From CAWUEX02 sp963921305 (GTDB lineage: Bacteria > Pseudomonadota > Alphaproteobacteria > Rhodospirillales > Rhodospirillaceae): a stretch of DNA of 64,000 nt. The position numbers and the translations under genes are program-made. The notes beneath the pieces were generated by a model. The model was not told the DNA's origin and searched no databases. It saw nothing but the letters and a program-made list of their open reading frames with translations. The DNA is taken from the NCBI GenBank assembly GCA_963921305.4, contig CAWUEX030000002.1, positions 3,100,001 to 3,164,000 on the forward strand, in the 5' to 3' direction. Of the stretch, positions 16,661 to 25,226 are shown one piece after another; the first letter of the stretch is position 1; each line of letters opens with the position of its first letter.

Positions 16661-16833
16661 GCAGGTTTGTCCTCTTCAATGTCCAATCATCATGCGCCTG
16701 GCTCGCGCGATTCCCCAGCCCGATTATCGGATGTTCTGGCGGCTAGCTCTAGCCCGAATCTTGCGGCGACAGGCACTTACAAGAGGCTCTTTATTCGCGC
16801 GCGGATGACCTGCTATATCGGCGGCCCCAACGG

Positions 16834-16866
16834 CACCGGAACGGCAAAGCCATCCGGTGTTTCTTT
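16834..16866 (+). terminator. Terminator-like hairpin in the gapR leader
   Basis: CACCGGA (16834-16840) pairs with TCCGGTG (16853-16859), with an inner GGC/GCC stem, followed by TTTCTTT. No plus-strand gene ends upstream, since the neighbour is on the minus strand. The hairpin therefore lies between a possible -10 (TATATC, 16814-16819) and the gapR ATG at 16893, the arrangement of an attenuator. Confidence 0.5.
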
Positions 16867-16892
16867 ATGTGAGTCATTAAACGGAGCGATGT

Positions 16893-17138
16893 ATGTCGGA
16901 TAGTGGTGGTGTGGCGGCGGACCGTCTCAAGTCTTTCATTGAGCGGATCGAGCGCCTCGAGGAAGAAAAGAAAAATCTGACCGCCGATATCCGCGAGGTC
17001 TATGCCGAGGCCAAGTCGTCCGGGTTCGACACCAAGACCATGCGTAAGGTGGTCGCGCTGCGCAAACTCGACATGTCCGAACGCCAAGAGCAAGAGGCGC
17101 TGCTGGATACCTATCTGCGCGCTCTCGGCGAGGCGTAG
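16893..17138 (+). CDS. gapR: GapR/DUF2312 nucleoid-associated protein
   Basis: An 81-residue DNA-binding protein of the DUF2312 family. The Caulobacter member GapR encircles overtwisted DNA ahead of replication and transcription machinery and aids topoisomerases. The family pattern is complete: RLKSFIERIERLEEEKK coiled-coil helix, DIREVYAEAKSSGFD turn and KTMRKVVALRKLD helix with the basic DNA-contacting residues. The length is close to that of GapR (about 89 aa). Single gene; its leader holds a terminator-like hairpin. It is essential or nearly so in several alphaproteobacteria, so this gene supports the class assignment. Confidence 0.92.
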   Translation: MSDSGGVAADRLKSFIERIERLEEEKKNLTADIREVYAEAKSSGFDTKTMRKVVALRKLDMSERQEQEALLDTYLRALGEA

Positions 17139-17242
17139 CCAAAACTCTTCAGTTAAACCGGACTGGAAAACGCTCGCTGTCGAACTAGATCGTCAACATA
17201 TTCCGGACGGCAACTTTAAGTGAGATCGGGGGAAAACCGGCA

Positions 17243-18046
17243 GTGTCCCTACGCAGGCGTATCGGCGAATGGGTTGAGAGTGACCGCTTTCAACGGTTCA
17301 TAACCGCCCTCATCGTCATCAATGGCATCACTCTCGGGCTGGAAACGTCGGATGCCGTCATGTCTAAGGCCGGCTCGTATCTGTTGTTTTTCGACGGATT
17401 GGTTTTGGCGATCTTCGTGTTCGAGATCGCCGGAAAGCTCGCGTATCGCGGCGCGCAATTCTTCCGTAGCGGCTGGAACGTGTTCGACTTCGTGATTGTC
17501 GGTGTGGCCTTGATGCCGGCGTCCGGTCCGCTCGCCGTGCTGCGGGCGCTGCGTATTCTGCGGGTGCTGCGGCTGCTGTCGGTCGTTCCCGCAATGCGCA
17601 GGGTCATTGAGGCGCTGTTGCACGCGGTTCCGGGCCTACTGTCGGTGATGAGCATCATCCTCCTGTTCTTCTATGTCGGTGCGGTGCTCAGCACCAAACT
17701 GTTCGGTGACGCCTTTGAGGACTGGTTCGGCAGCATCGGCAGTTCCATGTATACCCTGTTCCAGATCATGACCCTGGAAAGCTGGTCCATGGGCATTGTC
17801 CGGCCGGTGATGGAGGTTTACCCGCTGGCCTGGCTGTTCTTCGTGCCCTTCATTGTCGCGACCAGCTTTGCTGTATTGAACCTGTTTATCGGCATTATTG
17901 TCGAGGCGATGCAATCGACGCATCGTGCAGAAGAGGCCGAGGCAGATGCCGCAGCAGCGCAAAGCCAGCAAGAGTTGTTGCAGGAGATAAAGGCGTTACG
18001 CGCCGAGGTCGCGGACTTAAAGGCGGCGGTGAGACCTGGTGCTTAG
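17243..18046 (+). CDS. Bacterial voltage-gated sodium channel (NaChBac type)
   Basis: A 267-residue six-helix inner-membrane channel that forms homotetramers. S1-S3 span residues 15-95. The S4 voltage sensor (about 97-121) carries Arg at three-residue steps (RALRILRVLRLL). The selectivity filter TLESWSM (177-183) is the classic sodium filter of the NaChBac/NavAb group, S6 is FVPFIVATSFAVLNLFIGIIV, and the C-terminal region ends in a coiled coil (QELLQEIKALRAEVADLK) expected to hold the tetramer. GTG start at 17243. Such channels occur in marine and alkaliphilic bacteria and affect motility, chemotaxis and pH homeostasis. Single gene, convergent with the acyl-CoA ligase. Confidence 0.93.
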   Translation: MSLRRRIGEWVESDRFQRFITALIVINGITLGLETSDAVMSKAGSYLLFFDGLVLAIFVFEIAGKLAYRGAQFFRSGWNVFDFVIVGVALMPASGPLAVLRALRILRVLRLLSVVPAMRRVIEALLHAVPGLLSVMSIILLFFYVGAVLSTKLFGDAFEDWFGSIGSSMYTLFQIMTLESWSMGIVRPVMEVYPLAWLFFVPFIVATSFAVLNLFIGIIVEAMQSTHRAEEAEADAAAAQSQQELLQEIKALRAEVADLKAAVRPGA

Positions 18047-18052
18047 AAACGG

Positions 18053-19855
18053 CTAATACAACGCCTCAAGGTCTTCCCTGAATTCCCGCAGCACGGCGTG
18101 ACGCCGCACCTTAAGGGTTGGCGTCATTTGTCCGTTCTCTACGGTGAACGCGTGCGGCGAGACAATATATTTGCGTACCTTCTCAATTACCGACATGTCG
18201 GCGTTGGCGCGAGTAACCGCGTCGCCGATGGCCGACTTAAAGTCGCCGTCAGTGGCGAGATCTTCGAGATCGCTCGACTCTTTGCCGTTCTCTTTCGCCC
18301 AGCGCTGGATCCAATCCTCGTTGGGAACGATGACGGCGGTGAGGTAGGGGCGGCGGTCGCCGAAGACCATGACCTGTTCAATTTCTTCTTCCAGGGCAAG
18401 AACGCCCTCCACCCGCTGGGGCGAGATATTGTCGCCACCGGAGTTGACGATGAGGTCTTTCTTGCGGTCCGTGATGACAATGCAGCCTTCGTCATCGAAG
18501 TGGCCGACATCACCTGTGTGAAGCCAGCCCTCGTCATTGATGGCGGCGATGGTGGCATCGGGGTCGTTCCAGTAGCCCTTCATCACCAGTTCGCCGCGGA
18601 CGAGAATTTCGCCGTCATCGGCGATCTTGACCTCCACCCCCCTGAGCGGCGGACCCACGGTGTGCAGCTTCACATTGTCGGGCATATTCGCGCTGATGAC
18701 CGGCGAGGACTCCGTCTGGCCGTACCCTTGAAGAATGCGCACTCCAAGAGCCGTAAAAAACAATCCGACGTCGTAGTTCAGCGGCGCGCCACCCGAGACA
18801 AGCGCTTTCAAACGGCCGCCAAAACGCTCGCGGACTTTTTCACGCACCAGGCGTTCACAGATCTTGTCGACCAGCTTGTCCCACAGCGACATCTTTTCCG
18901 GTGTCTCGTACCGCTTCGTGCCGAGCTCCAAGGTCTTGGCGAATAACTTGCTGCGCAAACCACTTTGACCTTTAAGCCCCTGGTTGATGCGGCTGCGCAT
19001 GGTTTCGTATAGGCGCGGCACGGCGGTCATGATGGTGGGGCGCACCTCGGCCATGCGGTTGACCAGGCTGTCGACCCGCTCGCAGTAATAGATTTGCGCG
19101 CCAAGGCAGATCGGAAAATACAAGCCGCCAACATGTTCGTAAGCGTGAGACAGAGGCAGGAAGGACAGAAATATTTCCTCGTCGAGCCCGAGCAGGCGCA
19201 CCACTTCTGTCGCGCCGTCGCAGTTACACAGAATGCCGCCATGGGTCAGCATCACGCCCTTGGGCAGACCGCCGGTGCCAGACGTGTAGATGATGCTGCA
19301 CATGTCATCGCGCTTTGCGGTCTGAACATGAGCGGGAATGTTGCCGCCGCGACCGGCATCCAAAACATCGGACCAGGATTTGGTTTCGATTTCAGAATCG
19401 ATGACCGACTCAGCGTCATCAATGACGATGACTCGCAGCTTGTGATCTGCTTCGACGGCGGCGGCAATGACTGGCTTGGCCAGCGCCGGGGTCGAGACAA
19501 TGGCGATGTCCGCGCCGCTGTCGTCGATGATGTGCATGTGGTTGACGGCGGTATTGGTGGTGTAGGTGGGCACCGTGATACCGCCCACCGCTTTTACCGC
19601 GACATCGGCGATGAGAAACTCAGGCCGGTTCTCGCTGACAATCATCACCCGCTCACCGGGTGTGACGCCCATGGTGGTGATCAGACCATTGGCCAGAGCA
19701 ATGACGTCGTCCTTAGCTTCTGACCAGGTAGAGGGCACGTAGGCACCATCCTGCCGGCCCCAGATGAACGGCTCGTCGGTAAACCGGTCGGCCTGGGCGA
19801 AGAACATCGCCGGCAGATTTTGGACGTCTCGTGCGTCAACGGCGCGGTCTGACAC
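18053..19855 (-). CDS. Long-chain acyl-CoA ligase (AMP-forming)
   Basis: A 600-residue enzyme that activates a fatty acid with ATP to acyl-AMP and then acyl-CoA. Core motifs are IIYTSGTGGLPKGVMLTH (P-loop), GYGQTESSP, HTGDVGHFD and DRKKDLIVNSGGDNISP, followed by the flexible C-terminal lobe with the catalytic Lys region (TPTLKVRR). It resembles the FadD15/COG1022 group rather than E. coli FadD. The open frame extends to 20170, but that would overlap the divergent pepF gene. The GTG at 19855, with GAGGGAT just upstream and conserved sequence beginning soon after, is taken as the start. Cytoplasmic or membrane-associated. The substrate chain length cannot be read. Confidence 0.9.
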   Translation of the reverse strand: MSDRAVDARDVQNLPAMFFAQADRFTDEPFIWGRQDGAYVPSTWSEAKDDVIALANGLITTMGVTPGERVMIVSENRPEFLIADVAVKAVGGITVPTYTTNTAVNHMHIIDDSGADIAIVSTPALAKPVIAAAVEADHKLRVIVIDDAESVIDSEIETKSWSDVLDAGRGGNIPAHVQTAKRDDMCSIIYTSGTGGLPKGVMLTHGGILCNCDGATEVVRLLGLDEEIFLSFLPLSHAYEHVGGLYFPICLGAQIYYCERVDSLVNRMAEVRPTIMTAVPRLYETMRSRINQGLKGQSGLRSKLFAKTLELGTKRYETPEKMSLWDKLVDKICERLVREKVRERFGGRLKALVSGGAPLNYDVGLFFTALGVRILQGYGQTESSPVISANMPDNVKLHTVGPPLRGVEVKIADDGEILVRGELVMKGYWNDPDATIAAINDEGWLHTGDVGHFDDEGCIVITDRKKDLIVNSGGDNISPQRVEGVLALEEEIEQVMVFGDRRPYLTAVIVPNEDWIQRWAKENGKESSDLEDLATDGDFKSAIGDAVTRANADMSVIEKVRKYIVSPHAFTVENGQMTPTLKVRRHAVLREFREDLEALY

Positions 19856-20045
19856 GCTTATCCCTCGTGTATCGTCATGTGTCCCATATCCCCATATGGG
19901 CGCCCCTGCTGGAAACTCTACGACGTCATCACGACTGAAACCAGCCGCATAAACGCGCCTGTTGGCGTCGGGCCCCGGGCCGCCTATATCTTTGCCATAA
20001 CTTTCGCCAAGCGGTCGTACCCGGCCAGCGGCACTGGAGCGCACA

Positions 20046-21848
20046 ATGAACGACGGCAGTCTCGCCCCTACACCCGATGAGGCCTTTGGCCAGCTTCCCG
20101 AATGGGACCTCACGCATTTGTATTCGGCGCCCGATGGCGATGATCTGAAGGTTGCGTTCGCCGAGACCAAGGCGAAGATCGATGCGTTCGCCGCGGCCTA
20201 TGACGGCAAAGTCGCGGATTTGGATGGGGCTGCATTTGGAGCGGCGATTACCGAGTACGAGGCGATCAGCGATTTGCTGGGCCGGATCGGATCTTACGCG
20301 CAGCTGTATCACAGTCAGAATGTGGCCGACGCCGAGCGCGGGCGGTTCTACCAGAACACCATGGACAAGATGACGGCGCTGTCGAGCAAGACGCTGTTCT
20401 TTACCCTGGCGATCAACCGGCTCGACGAGGCCGACCTGGAGGCAAAGCTGACGGATGCGTCGGCAGAAAAGTACCGGTCGTGGCTGCGCGATCTGCGGGT
20501 GTGGAAAGATCACGAACTCAGCGATGATCTGGAGCGTCTGCTGCACGAAAAGTATGTTGCCGGGCGCGCGGCGTGGACCCGTCTGTTCGATGAAACCGAA
20601 GCGGCGGTGCGCTGTAAGGTTGGCGATGAGACTCTGACGCTGACGCAGGCGCTGAATGGTTTGTCGGACACCAAACCTGAGAAACGCAAAGCGGCGGCAA
20701 AGGGGATCGGCGCGGCGCTGGGTGAGAAGGCGCCCTTGATTGCCTACATCACCAACGTGCTGGCGAAGGACAAATCCATTGAAGACGAATGGCGTAAGTA
20801 CGACAAGCCGGTGTCATCGCGCAACTTGGCCAACCTGGTCGAGGATGAGGTTGTCGAGGCGCTGGTGAGCGCAGTGAAGAGTGCGTATCCGGACACCGCA
20901 CACCGCTATTACGCGATGAAAGCCAAGTGGTTCGGCAAGGACAAACTCGACTATTGGGACCGCAACGCACCGCTGCCCAAAGCCGAAGACCGCAAAATCA
21001 AGTGGGACGAAGCGAAACAGACGGTGTTGGACGCCTATGCGGGATTTACCCCGGCGATGGCGGAGACGGCACAGCCGTTTTTCGATCAGGGCTGGATCGA
21101 TGCCCCGGCATCGGAAGGCAAGGCGTCTGGTGCGTTTTCACATCCAACGGTGCCGTCGGCCCATCCCTACATTCTTGTGAACTACCTCGGCAGTTCCCGC
21201 GACGTGATGACCCTGGCGCACGAACTGGGTCACGGGGTGCATCAGGTGCTAGCGGCGCATCAGGGCGCGTTGCAATGCGGCACCGCACTGACGTTGGCGG
21301 AGACCGCGTCGGTGTTCGGTGAGATGCTGACCTTCCGCTCGCTGTTGGAAAAGGAGACGCGGCCCGAACAGCGCCGGTCCTTATTGGCCGGCAAGGTGGA
21401 AGACATGCTCAACACCGTGGTACGGCAAATCGCCTTCCATGAGTTCGAGCGTCAGGTGCATGATGCGCGCCGTGACGGCGAAGTGCCGCTGGAGACGTTG
21501 TGCGATATCTGGATGAGCGTGCAAAGCGACAGCCTCGGCCCGGCGTTCCAATTTGATGATGAGTACAAATACTACTGGACCTACGTCAGTCACTTTCTGC
21601 ACGTGCCGTTTTACGTGTACGCCTACGCGTTCGGTGATTGCCTCGTGAATTCGCTCTACAAGGTCTACACCGAAGGCACGGTGCCCAACTTCGAGGACAA
21701 GTACCTCGACATGCTGAGGGCCGGTGGCACCCTGCGGCACAAAGAGCTGCTGGCGCCGTTCGGCTTGGACGCGTCCGATCCGGCCTTCTGGGCGCGGGGC
21801 ATGGAAACCCTGACTGGACTGATCGACGAACTGGAAGAGGTCGCCTGA
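20046..21848 (+). CDS. pepF: Oligoendopeptidase F, M3 metallopeptidase
   Basis: A 600-residue cytoplasmic zinc peptidase that cleaves oligopeptides of roughly 7-20 residues. The M3 zinc motif appears as LAHELGHGVHQ (HExxH) near residue 395, with the third ligand Glu about 25 residues later in TLAETASVFGE. The N-terminal M3-type helical domain and the YTYAYAFGD-like C-terminal helix (FYVYAYAFGDCLVN) are present. Length is normal. The ATG at 20046 is preceded by a short divergent promoter region shared with the acyl-CoA ligase. The ABC1 kinase follows after 6 bp, so the two are probably one transcript, as seen in other alphaproteobacteria. Confidence 0.93.
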   Translation: MNDGSLAPTPDEAFGQLPEWDLTHLYSAPDGDDLKVAFAETKAKIDAFAAAYDGKVADLDGAAFGAAITEYEAISDLLGRIGSYAQLYHSQNVADAERGRFYQNTMDKMTALSSKTLFFTLAINRLDEADLEAKLTDASAEKYRSWLRDLRVWKDHELSDDLERLLHEKYVAGRAAWTRLFDETEAAVRCKVGDETLTLTQALNGLSDTKPEKRKAAAKGIGAALGEKAPLIAYITNVLAKDKSIEDEWRKYDKPVSSRNLANLVEDEVVEALVSAVKSAYPDTAHRYYAMKAKWFGKDKLDYWDRNAPLPKAEDRKIKWDEAKQTVLDAYAGFTPAMAETAQPFFDQGWIDAPASEGKASGAFSHPTVPSAHPYILVNYLGSSRDVMTLAHELGHGVHQVLAAHQGALQCGTALTLAETASVFGEMLTFRSLLEKETRPEQRRSLLAGKVEDMLNTVVRQIAFHEFERQVHDARRDGEVPLETLCDIWMSVQSDSLGPAFQFDDEYKYYWTYVSHFLHVPFYVYAYAFGDCLVNSLYKVYTEGTVPNFEDKYLDMLRAGGTLRHKELLAPFGLDASDPAFWARGMETLTGLIDELEEVA

Positions 21849-21854
21849 TCCGGC

Positions 21855-23231
21855 ATGGCCTCTGACCGTAGCAAATCCAGGGAAGACAACAGCTTGCCGG
21901 GGCGCGTGCGCCGCTATGCCAAGGTGGGCACGGCGATGGGCGGCTTGGCCGCGCGGCTGGCCGGGGAACGCTACTTGGGCGTCAAGTCCGACCCGGCCAA
22001 AGGGGCGGAAGACTTGCGCGCCGCTTTGGGTGGGCTGAAAGGCCCGCTGATGAAGGTGGCGCAGATTCTTTCCACCATTCCCGATGCACTGCCGAAGGAA
22101 TACGCCCGCGAACTGGCGCAGCTGCAAGCCAACGCGCCGCACATGGGCTGGCCCTTCGTCAAACGGCGGATGAGCAGCGAGTTGGGGCCGGACTGGCAGG
22201 ACCACTTCGCGCGCTTCGACAAGGAGGCTGCCGCAGCGGCGTCGCTCGGGCAGGTGCACAAGGCCGAGGACCCGGACGGCAATCCTCTGGCCTGCAAGCT
22301 GCAGTACCCCGATATGTCGTCGGTGGTGGAGGCGGACCTCAAACAGCTCAAGCTCGCGTTCTCAGTCTACCGCCGCTACGACGACGCCATCGACCCGTCG
22401 GAGATTCATTCAGAACTGTCGGATCGATTGCGCGAAGAGCTCGATTACGAGAACGAGGCGCGCAACCTGGCACTCTACCGCACCATGCTGAAAGATGTCG
22501 ACGGCGTGCACGTGCCGGAAGTCTACGACGACCTTTCGACCAAGCGCCTGCTGACGATGAGCTGGGAAGAGGGCACACGGATCACCGATCTCGGTGCGCT
22601 TTCGCAGGAGGATCGCAATACCATCGCCAAGAACATGTTCCGGGCATGGTACGTGCCGTTCTATCACTACGGGGTGATTCACGGCGATCCGCACTTGGGC
22701 AACTACACGGTGCGTGATGATTTGTCCGTGAACCTGATGGATTTCGGCTGCATCCGCGTGTTCAGTCCGGCGTTCGTCTCCGGCGTGATCGATCTTTACC
22801 GCGCGCTCGAAAGCGGCGACCGCGATCTGGCGGTCCAGGCATACGGCACCTGGGGCTTCCACGATCTCGACGAAGAGGTCATCACCGCGCTGAGCCAGTG
22901 GGCGTCGTTTATATACGCGCCGCTGATGGAAGATCGCCCACGTTTGATCGAGGAGACCAACGCCACCGAGTTCGGGCGCGAGGTGGCCATGGAAGTCCAC
23001 GCCGAACTGCGCCGCCTCGGCGGGGTGAAGCCGCCGCGGGAGTTTGTGCTGATGGACCGCGCCGCGATCGGCTTGGGCTCGGTGTTCCTGCGCCTGAAGG
23101 CCGAGGTCAACTGGCACCGGCTGTTCCATGACACCATCGCCACCTTCGACCCCAAGGTGCTGGCCAAACAACAGGCGAAAGCGCTGAAAGCGGCGGGCTT
23201 AGAGCATTGGTTCGATGATACGGGCGCGTAG
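21855..23231 (+). CDS. ABC1/UbiB-family atypical kinase
   Basis: A 458-residue protein of the ABC1 (UbiB/COQ8) protein-kinase-like family, whose members support ubiquinone synthesis or lipid homeostasis, probably as ATPases. The KxGQ-type helix is PLMKVAQILS (residues about 58-67), with Ala in place of Gly. The Ala-rich loop AAAASLGQVHKA, the catalytic GVIHGDPHLGNYTV and the metal-binding LMDFGCIRVF follow. The C-terminus ends ALKAAGLEHWFDDTGA. A diverged copy of this last segment recurs at 24173-24235, beyond the broken methyltransferase gene, as if foreign DNA entered at this gene's 3' end. Operonic with pepF. Confidence 0.9.
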   Translation: MASDRSKSREDNSLPGRVRRYAKVGTAMGGLAARLAGERYLGVKSDPAKGAEDLRAALGGLKGPLMKVAQILSTIPDALPKEYARELAQLQANAPHMGWPFVKRRMSSELGPDWQDHFARFDKEAAAAASLGQVHKAEDPDGNPLACKLQYPDMSSVVEADLKQLKLAFSVYRRYDDAIDPSEIHSELSDRLREELDYENEARNLALYRTMLKDVDGVHVPEVYDDLSTKRLLTMSWEEGTRITDLGALSQEDRNTIAKNMFRAWYVPFYHYGVIHGDPHLGNYTVRDDLSVNLMDFGCIRVFSPAFVSGVIDLYRALESGDRDLAVQAYGTWGFHDLDEEVITALSQWASFIYAPLMEDRPRLIEETNATEFGREVAMEVHAELRRLGGVKPPREFVLMDRAAIGLGSVFLRLKAEVNWHRLFHDTIATFDPKVLAKQQAKALKAAGLEHWFDDTGA

Positions 23232-23252
23232 ACCTCGCCGAATTCGCAGTCT

Positions 23253-24088
23253 CTATTTGACGCAGTCGACATAGAATGATGTCTCGCGCCGCTTTTCTGA
23301 GTCGATCGCAGGATCGAAACTGTCGATACGAATATTTCTGAAGCCCACATGCGCTAGGAGGGCGGAGATGTTCTCCTCGTCGTAAAAATACTTGTGCTTG
23401 TAGTTCTGCCGCACGAAAGTATGTCGCCGAAATTGCGCATGTAATGGGGCATTTGTTTCAATAACGCCACAGATTCCCGCATTTCCTGGAGCCAATTCGG
23501 ATCATGCTTGACGTAATTCTCGACGAGGAGCCGGGCGTTGGGCAGAGCCGCGCGAAAACGACCACCACCGCAAAGTGCCTGATAGCTATCGGTGACAACA
23601 CGCAAACATTCTTCGAAAGTTAAGTGTTCGAGGAAATGGGACGAATAAATATAGTCGACGGACCCCGACGGGAAAGGCGGTAGTCCCTGACGTAGGTCAA
23701 ATGTCAAACAGTTGTTGTCGCCGTCGTAACTGTTTTCCCGGATGCGCATATCCAGATTCAGAAAACCGGGACGACCATCGAACCCGCCGCCTAGTTCGAC
23801 ACGGGCCCTCATATCTGCAGGAATTTGAGTGAGCGCTTTTTCCGCTTCCTTGTTCACACCCTTGTTGCCGGCTTCGAACAAGACAGCGTTGAACGTATCT
23901 GGCATGAATTGCATCGCAGAACTGACATCGGTCGAGATAACACTCTTGTCCGCTTGTTCGAGTTGCTTGGTTAGCTGGATCAACGCTTCGCCATTACGAA
24001 TCCGCTCGATGAAACCGACGATTTCTCCTTTGTAAAGAATCGCCGGATGGCGGATATCCGGGTCGATAATGAAGCGGGTCTCGGCCAT
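23253..24088 (-). pseudogene. SAM-dependent methyltransferase (COG4627-like) broken by one frameshift
   Basis: Two frames join into one product of about 278 residues. The long N-terminal frame (24088 to about 23420) has a VELGGGFDGRPGFLNLDMR motif I region, SVDYIYSSHFLEHL and a GGGRFRAALPNARLLV strand. The C-terminal frame continues TFVRQNYKHKYFYDEENI and ends SFYVDCVK. The break lies near 23420 in GACATACTTTC, where one base is missing. Such enzymes often act in cell-surface polysaccharide modification. Base composition is more A+T-rich than the ABC1 gene before it. The gene is tail-to-tail with ABC1 (22 bp gap), and a displaced ABC1 tail lies on its other side. Confidence 0.75.
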
Positions 24089-24172
24089 GTCGCGTCTCTA
24101 TCCAATTGAGCAGCGGGTTTGTCTGTCAGCACACAATACGGAGTTAGCCTCAGTAAGGTTAATATATCCTTG

Positions 24173-24235
24173 GAATCGGCGATGGCCTTGAAGGCGGCGG
24201 GGCTCGTTCACTGGCTGGAGCAGGGCACGGATTAG
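24173..24235 (+). pseudogene. Displaced 3'-end fragment of an ABC1-family gene
   Basis: The plus-strand frame ending at the TAG at 24233-24235 reads ALKAAGLVHWLEQGTD before its stop, against ALKAAGLEHWFDDTGA at the end of the intact ABC1 gene at 23231. About 12 of 20 aligned residues match, including the ALKAAGL-x-HW core and the position of the stop. DNA differs at many third positions, so it is a diverged allele, not a fresh copy. It has no start and no upstream coding part. It marks the far border of the inserted methyltransferase. Confidence 0.72.
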
Positions 24236-24292
24236 TGCTGGGGCGCCGGGCGGCGCTGGTCTAGGCTTCTTCCAGATATTCGAGGGAGATGC

Positions 24293-25204
24293 ATGATGAC
24301 CAAACTGCCGACACTTTCACGCCGCGATACCTTTTTGTTTGCCGCTGGGGCGGCTGCGGGTGCCGCCGCGCCAATGGCTTCGGTTCAGGCCGCGGAAATT
24401 CCGAAAGAGTTGAACTGGGACGACCCGGCGGAGCGTGCGCGCATTCAAGCGGCGATGAAAGGCTCGTCGGCGGAAGAGACGATCTACTCGTTCTTCCGGT
24501 TGCATCTTTACGCCTACGCCAACTCGGGCAACCTGGTGCCGCTGTCGACCATGAGCAACCTCAACGTGGCGAAGTGGCGGCCGTTGCCGAACGGCAACTA
24601 CGCCGCAACGGTGTATGAGTCCGGGGCCTACACCAAGTTCGATTCAGATGAGCCGCTAGAAGAGTTTACCAACCCCATCACCGGAGAAAAACGCGAGCCG
24701 TGGCGGTTCCTCGGCGGGCCGTTGTCGGTGGAGATCGGGCCCGACGGCATTGTTACCGGCGAGGGGGCGACCCTGAAACCGGTGCCGCTGCAAATTCAGG
24801 TGTTCGGTGACACGGTGATGATCCCGACGGCGTCGGCGTTCTCATTCCCTAACCCGATCAAGCCCGACAAGTACCCGAAGGAAAGCGCGGGGGACGTGTT
24901 CTACTGGGACTCCCACTACGTGTTCTTCGCCAACATGAAGGACGTGACCAATAAGAACCTGACCAGCATTCCGGCCCACGTGCAGTTCAACAATCTGGTG
25001 AGCTTCCATCCGTGGCTGGGGATGGGCGGGGTCGATGGCCGCTCCTGGGGCCGCGCCTACGGCAGCAAGATCAACAGCATCGACGATATTCCGCCGGCCT
25101 ACCGCAAAGGTCTGGAACAGCAGACGCCGGAAATCTTCGATATCGATAACTGGACAGAACCGCGCGAGGACTTCCGCGAGTACATGGCCGAACGCTTAGT
25201 CTGA
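24293..25204 (+). CDS. Tat-exported DUF1838 family protein
   Basis: A 303-residue exported protein of the DUF1838 family; function unknown. The signal is a clear twin-arginine type (SRRDTFLFAAGAAAG, cleavage near VQA-AE at about residue 35). The mature part has family hallmarks: ETIYSFFRLHLYAY, a DVFYWDSHYVFFANMKD segment and FHPWLGMGGVDGRSWGRAYG. Members often sit with TonB receptors and small-molecule-modifying enzymes. It begins a plus-strand group of five exported or outer-membrane proteins (24293-29349) spaced by 22-45 bp, probably one operon. GAGGGAG lies upstream; either of two adjacent ATG-type starts would fit. Confidence 0.85.
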   Translation: MMTKLPTLSRRDTFLFAAGAAAGAAAPMASVQAAEIPKELNWDDPAERARIQAAMKGSSAEETIYSFFRLHLYAYANSGNLVPLSTMSNLNVAKWRPLPNGNYAATVYESGAYTKFDSDEPLEEFTNPITGEKREPWRFLGGPLSVEIGPDGIVTGEGATLKPVPLQIQVFGDTVMIPTASAFSFPNPIKPDKYPKESAGDVFYWDSHYVFFANMKDVTNKNLTSIPAHVQFNNLVSFHPWLGMGGVDGRSWGRAYGSKINSIDDIPPAYRKGLEQQTPEIFDIDNWTEPREDFREYMAERLV

Positions 25205-25226
25205 CGCCGCCAGGGGGGAAGGCACC

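Noticed and set aside
18053..20170. Longer version of the acyl-CoA ligase starting at 20170
   Set aside because: The extra N-terminal residues look out-of-frame and would overlap the divergent pepF gene; the GTG at 19855 has a ribosome-binding site.
21381..22259. Minus-strand open frame of 292 aa across pepF and the ABC1 gene
   Set aside because: Antisense to two well-supported genes, with His/Arg/Gln-rich composition and no domain.
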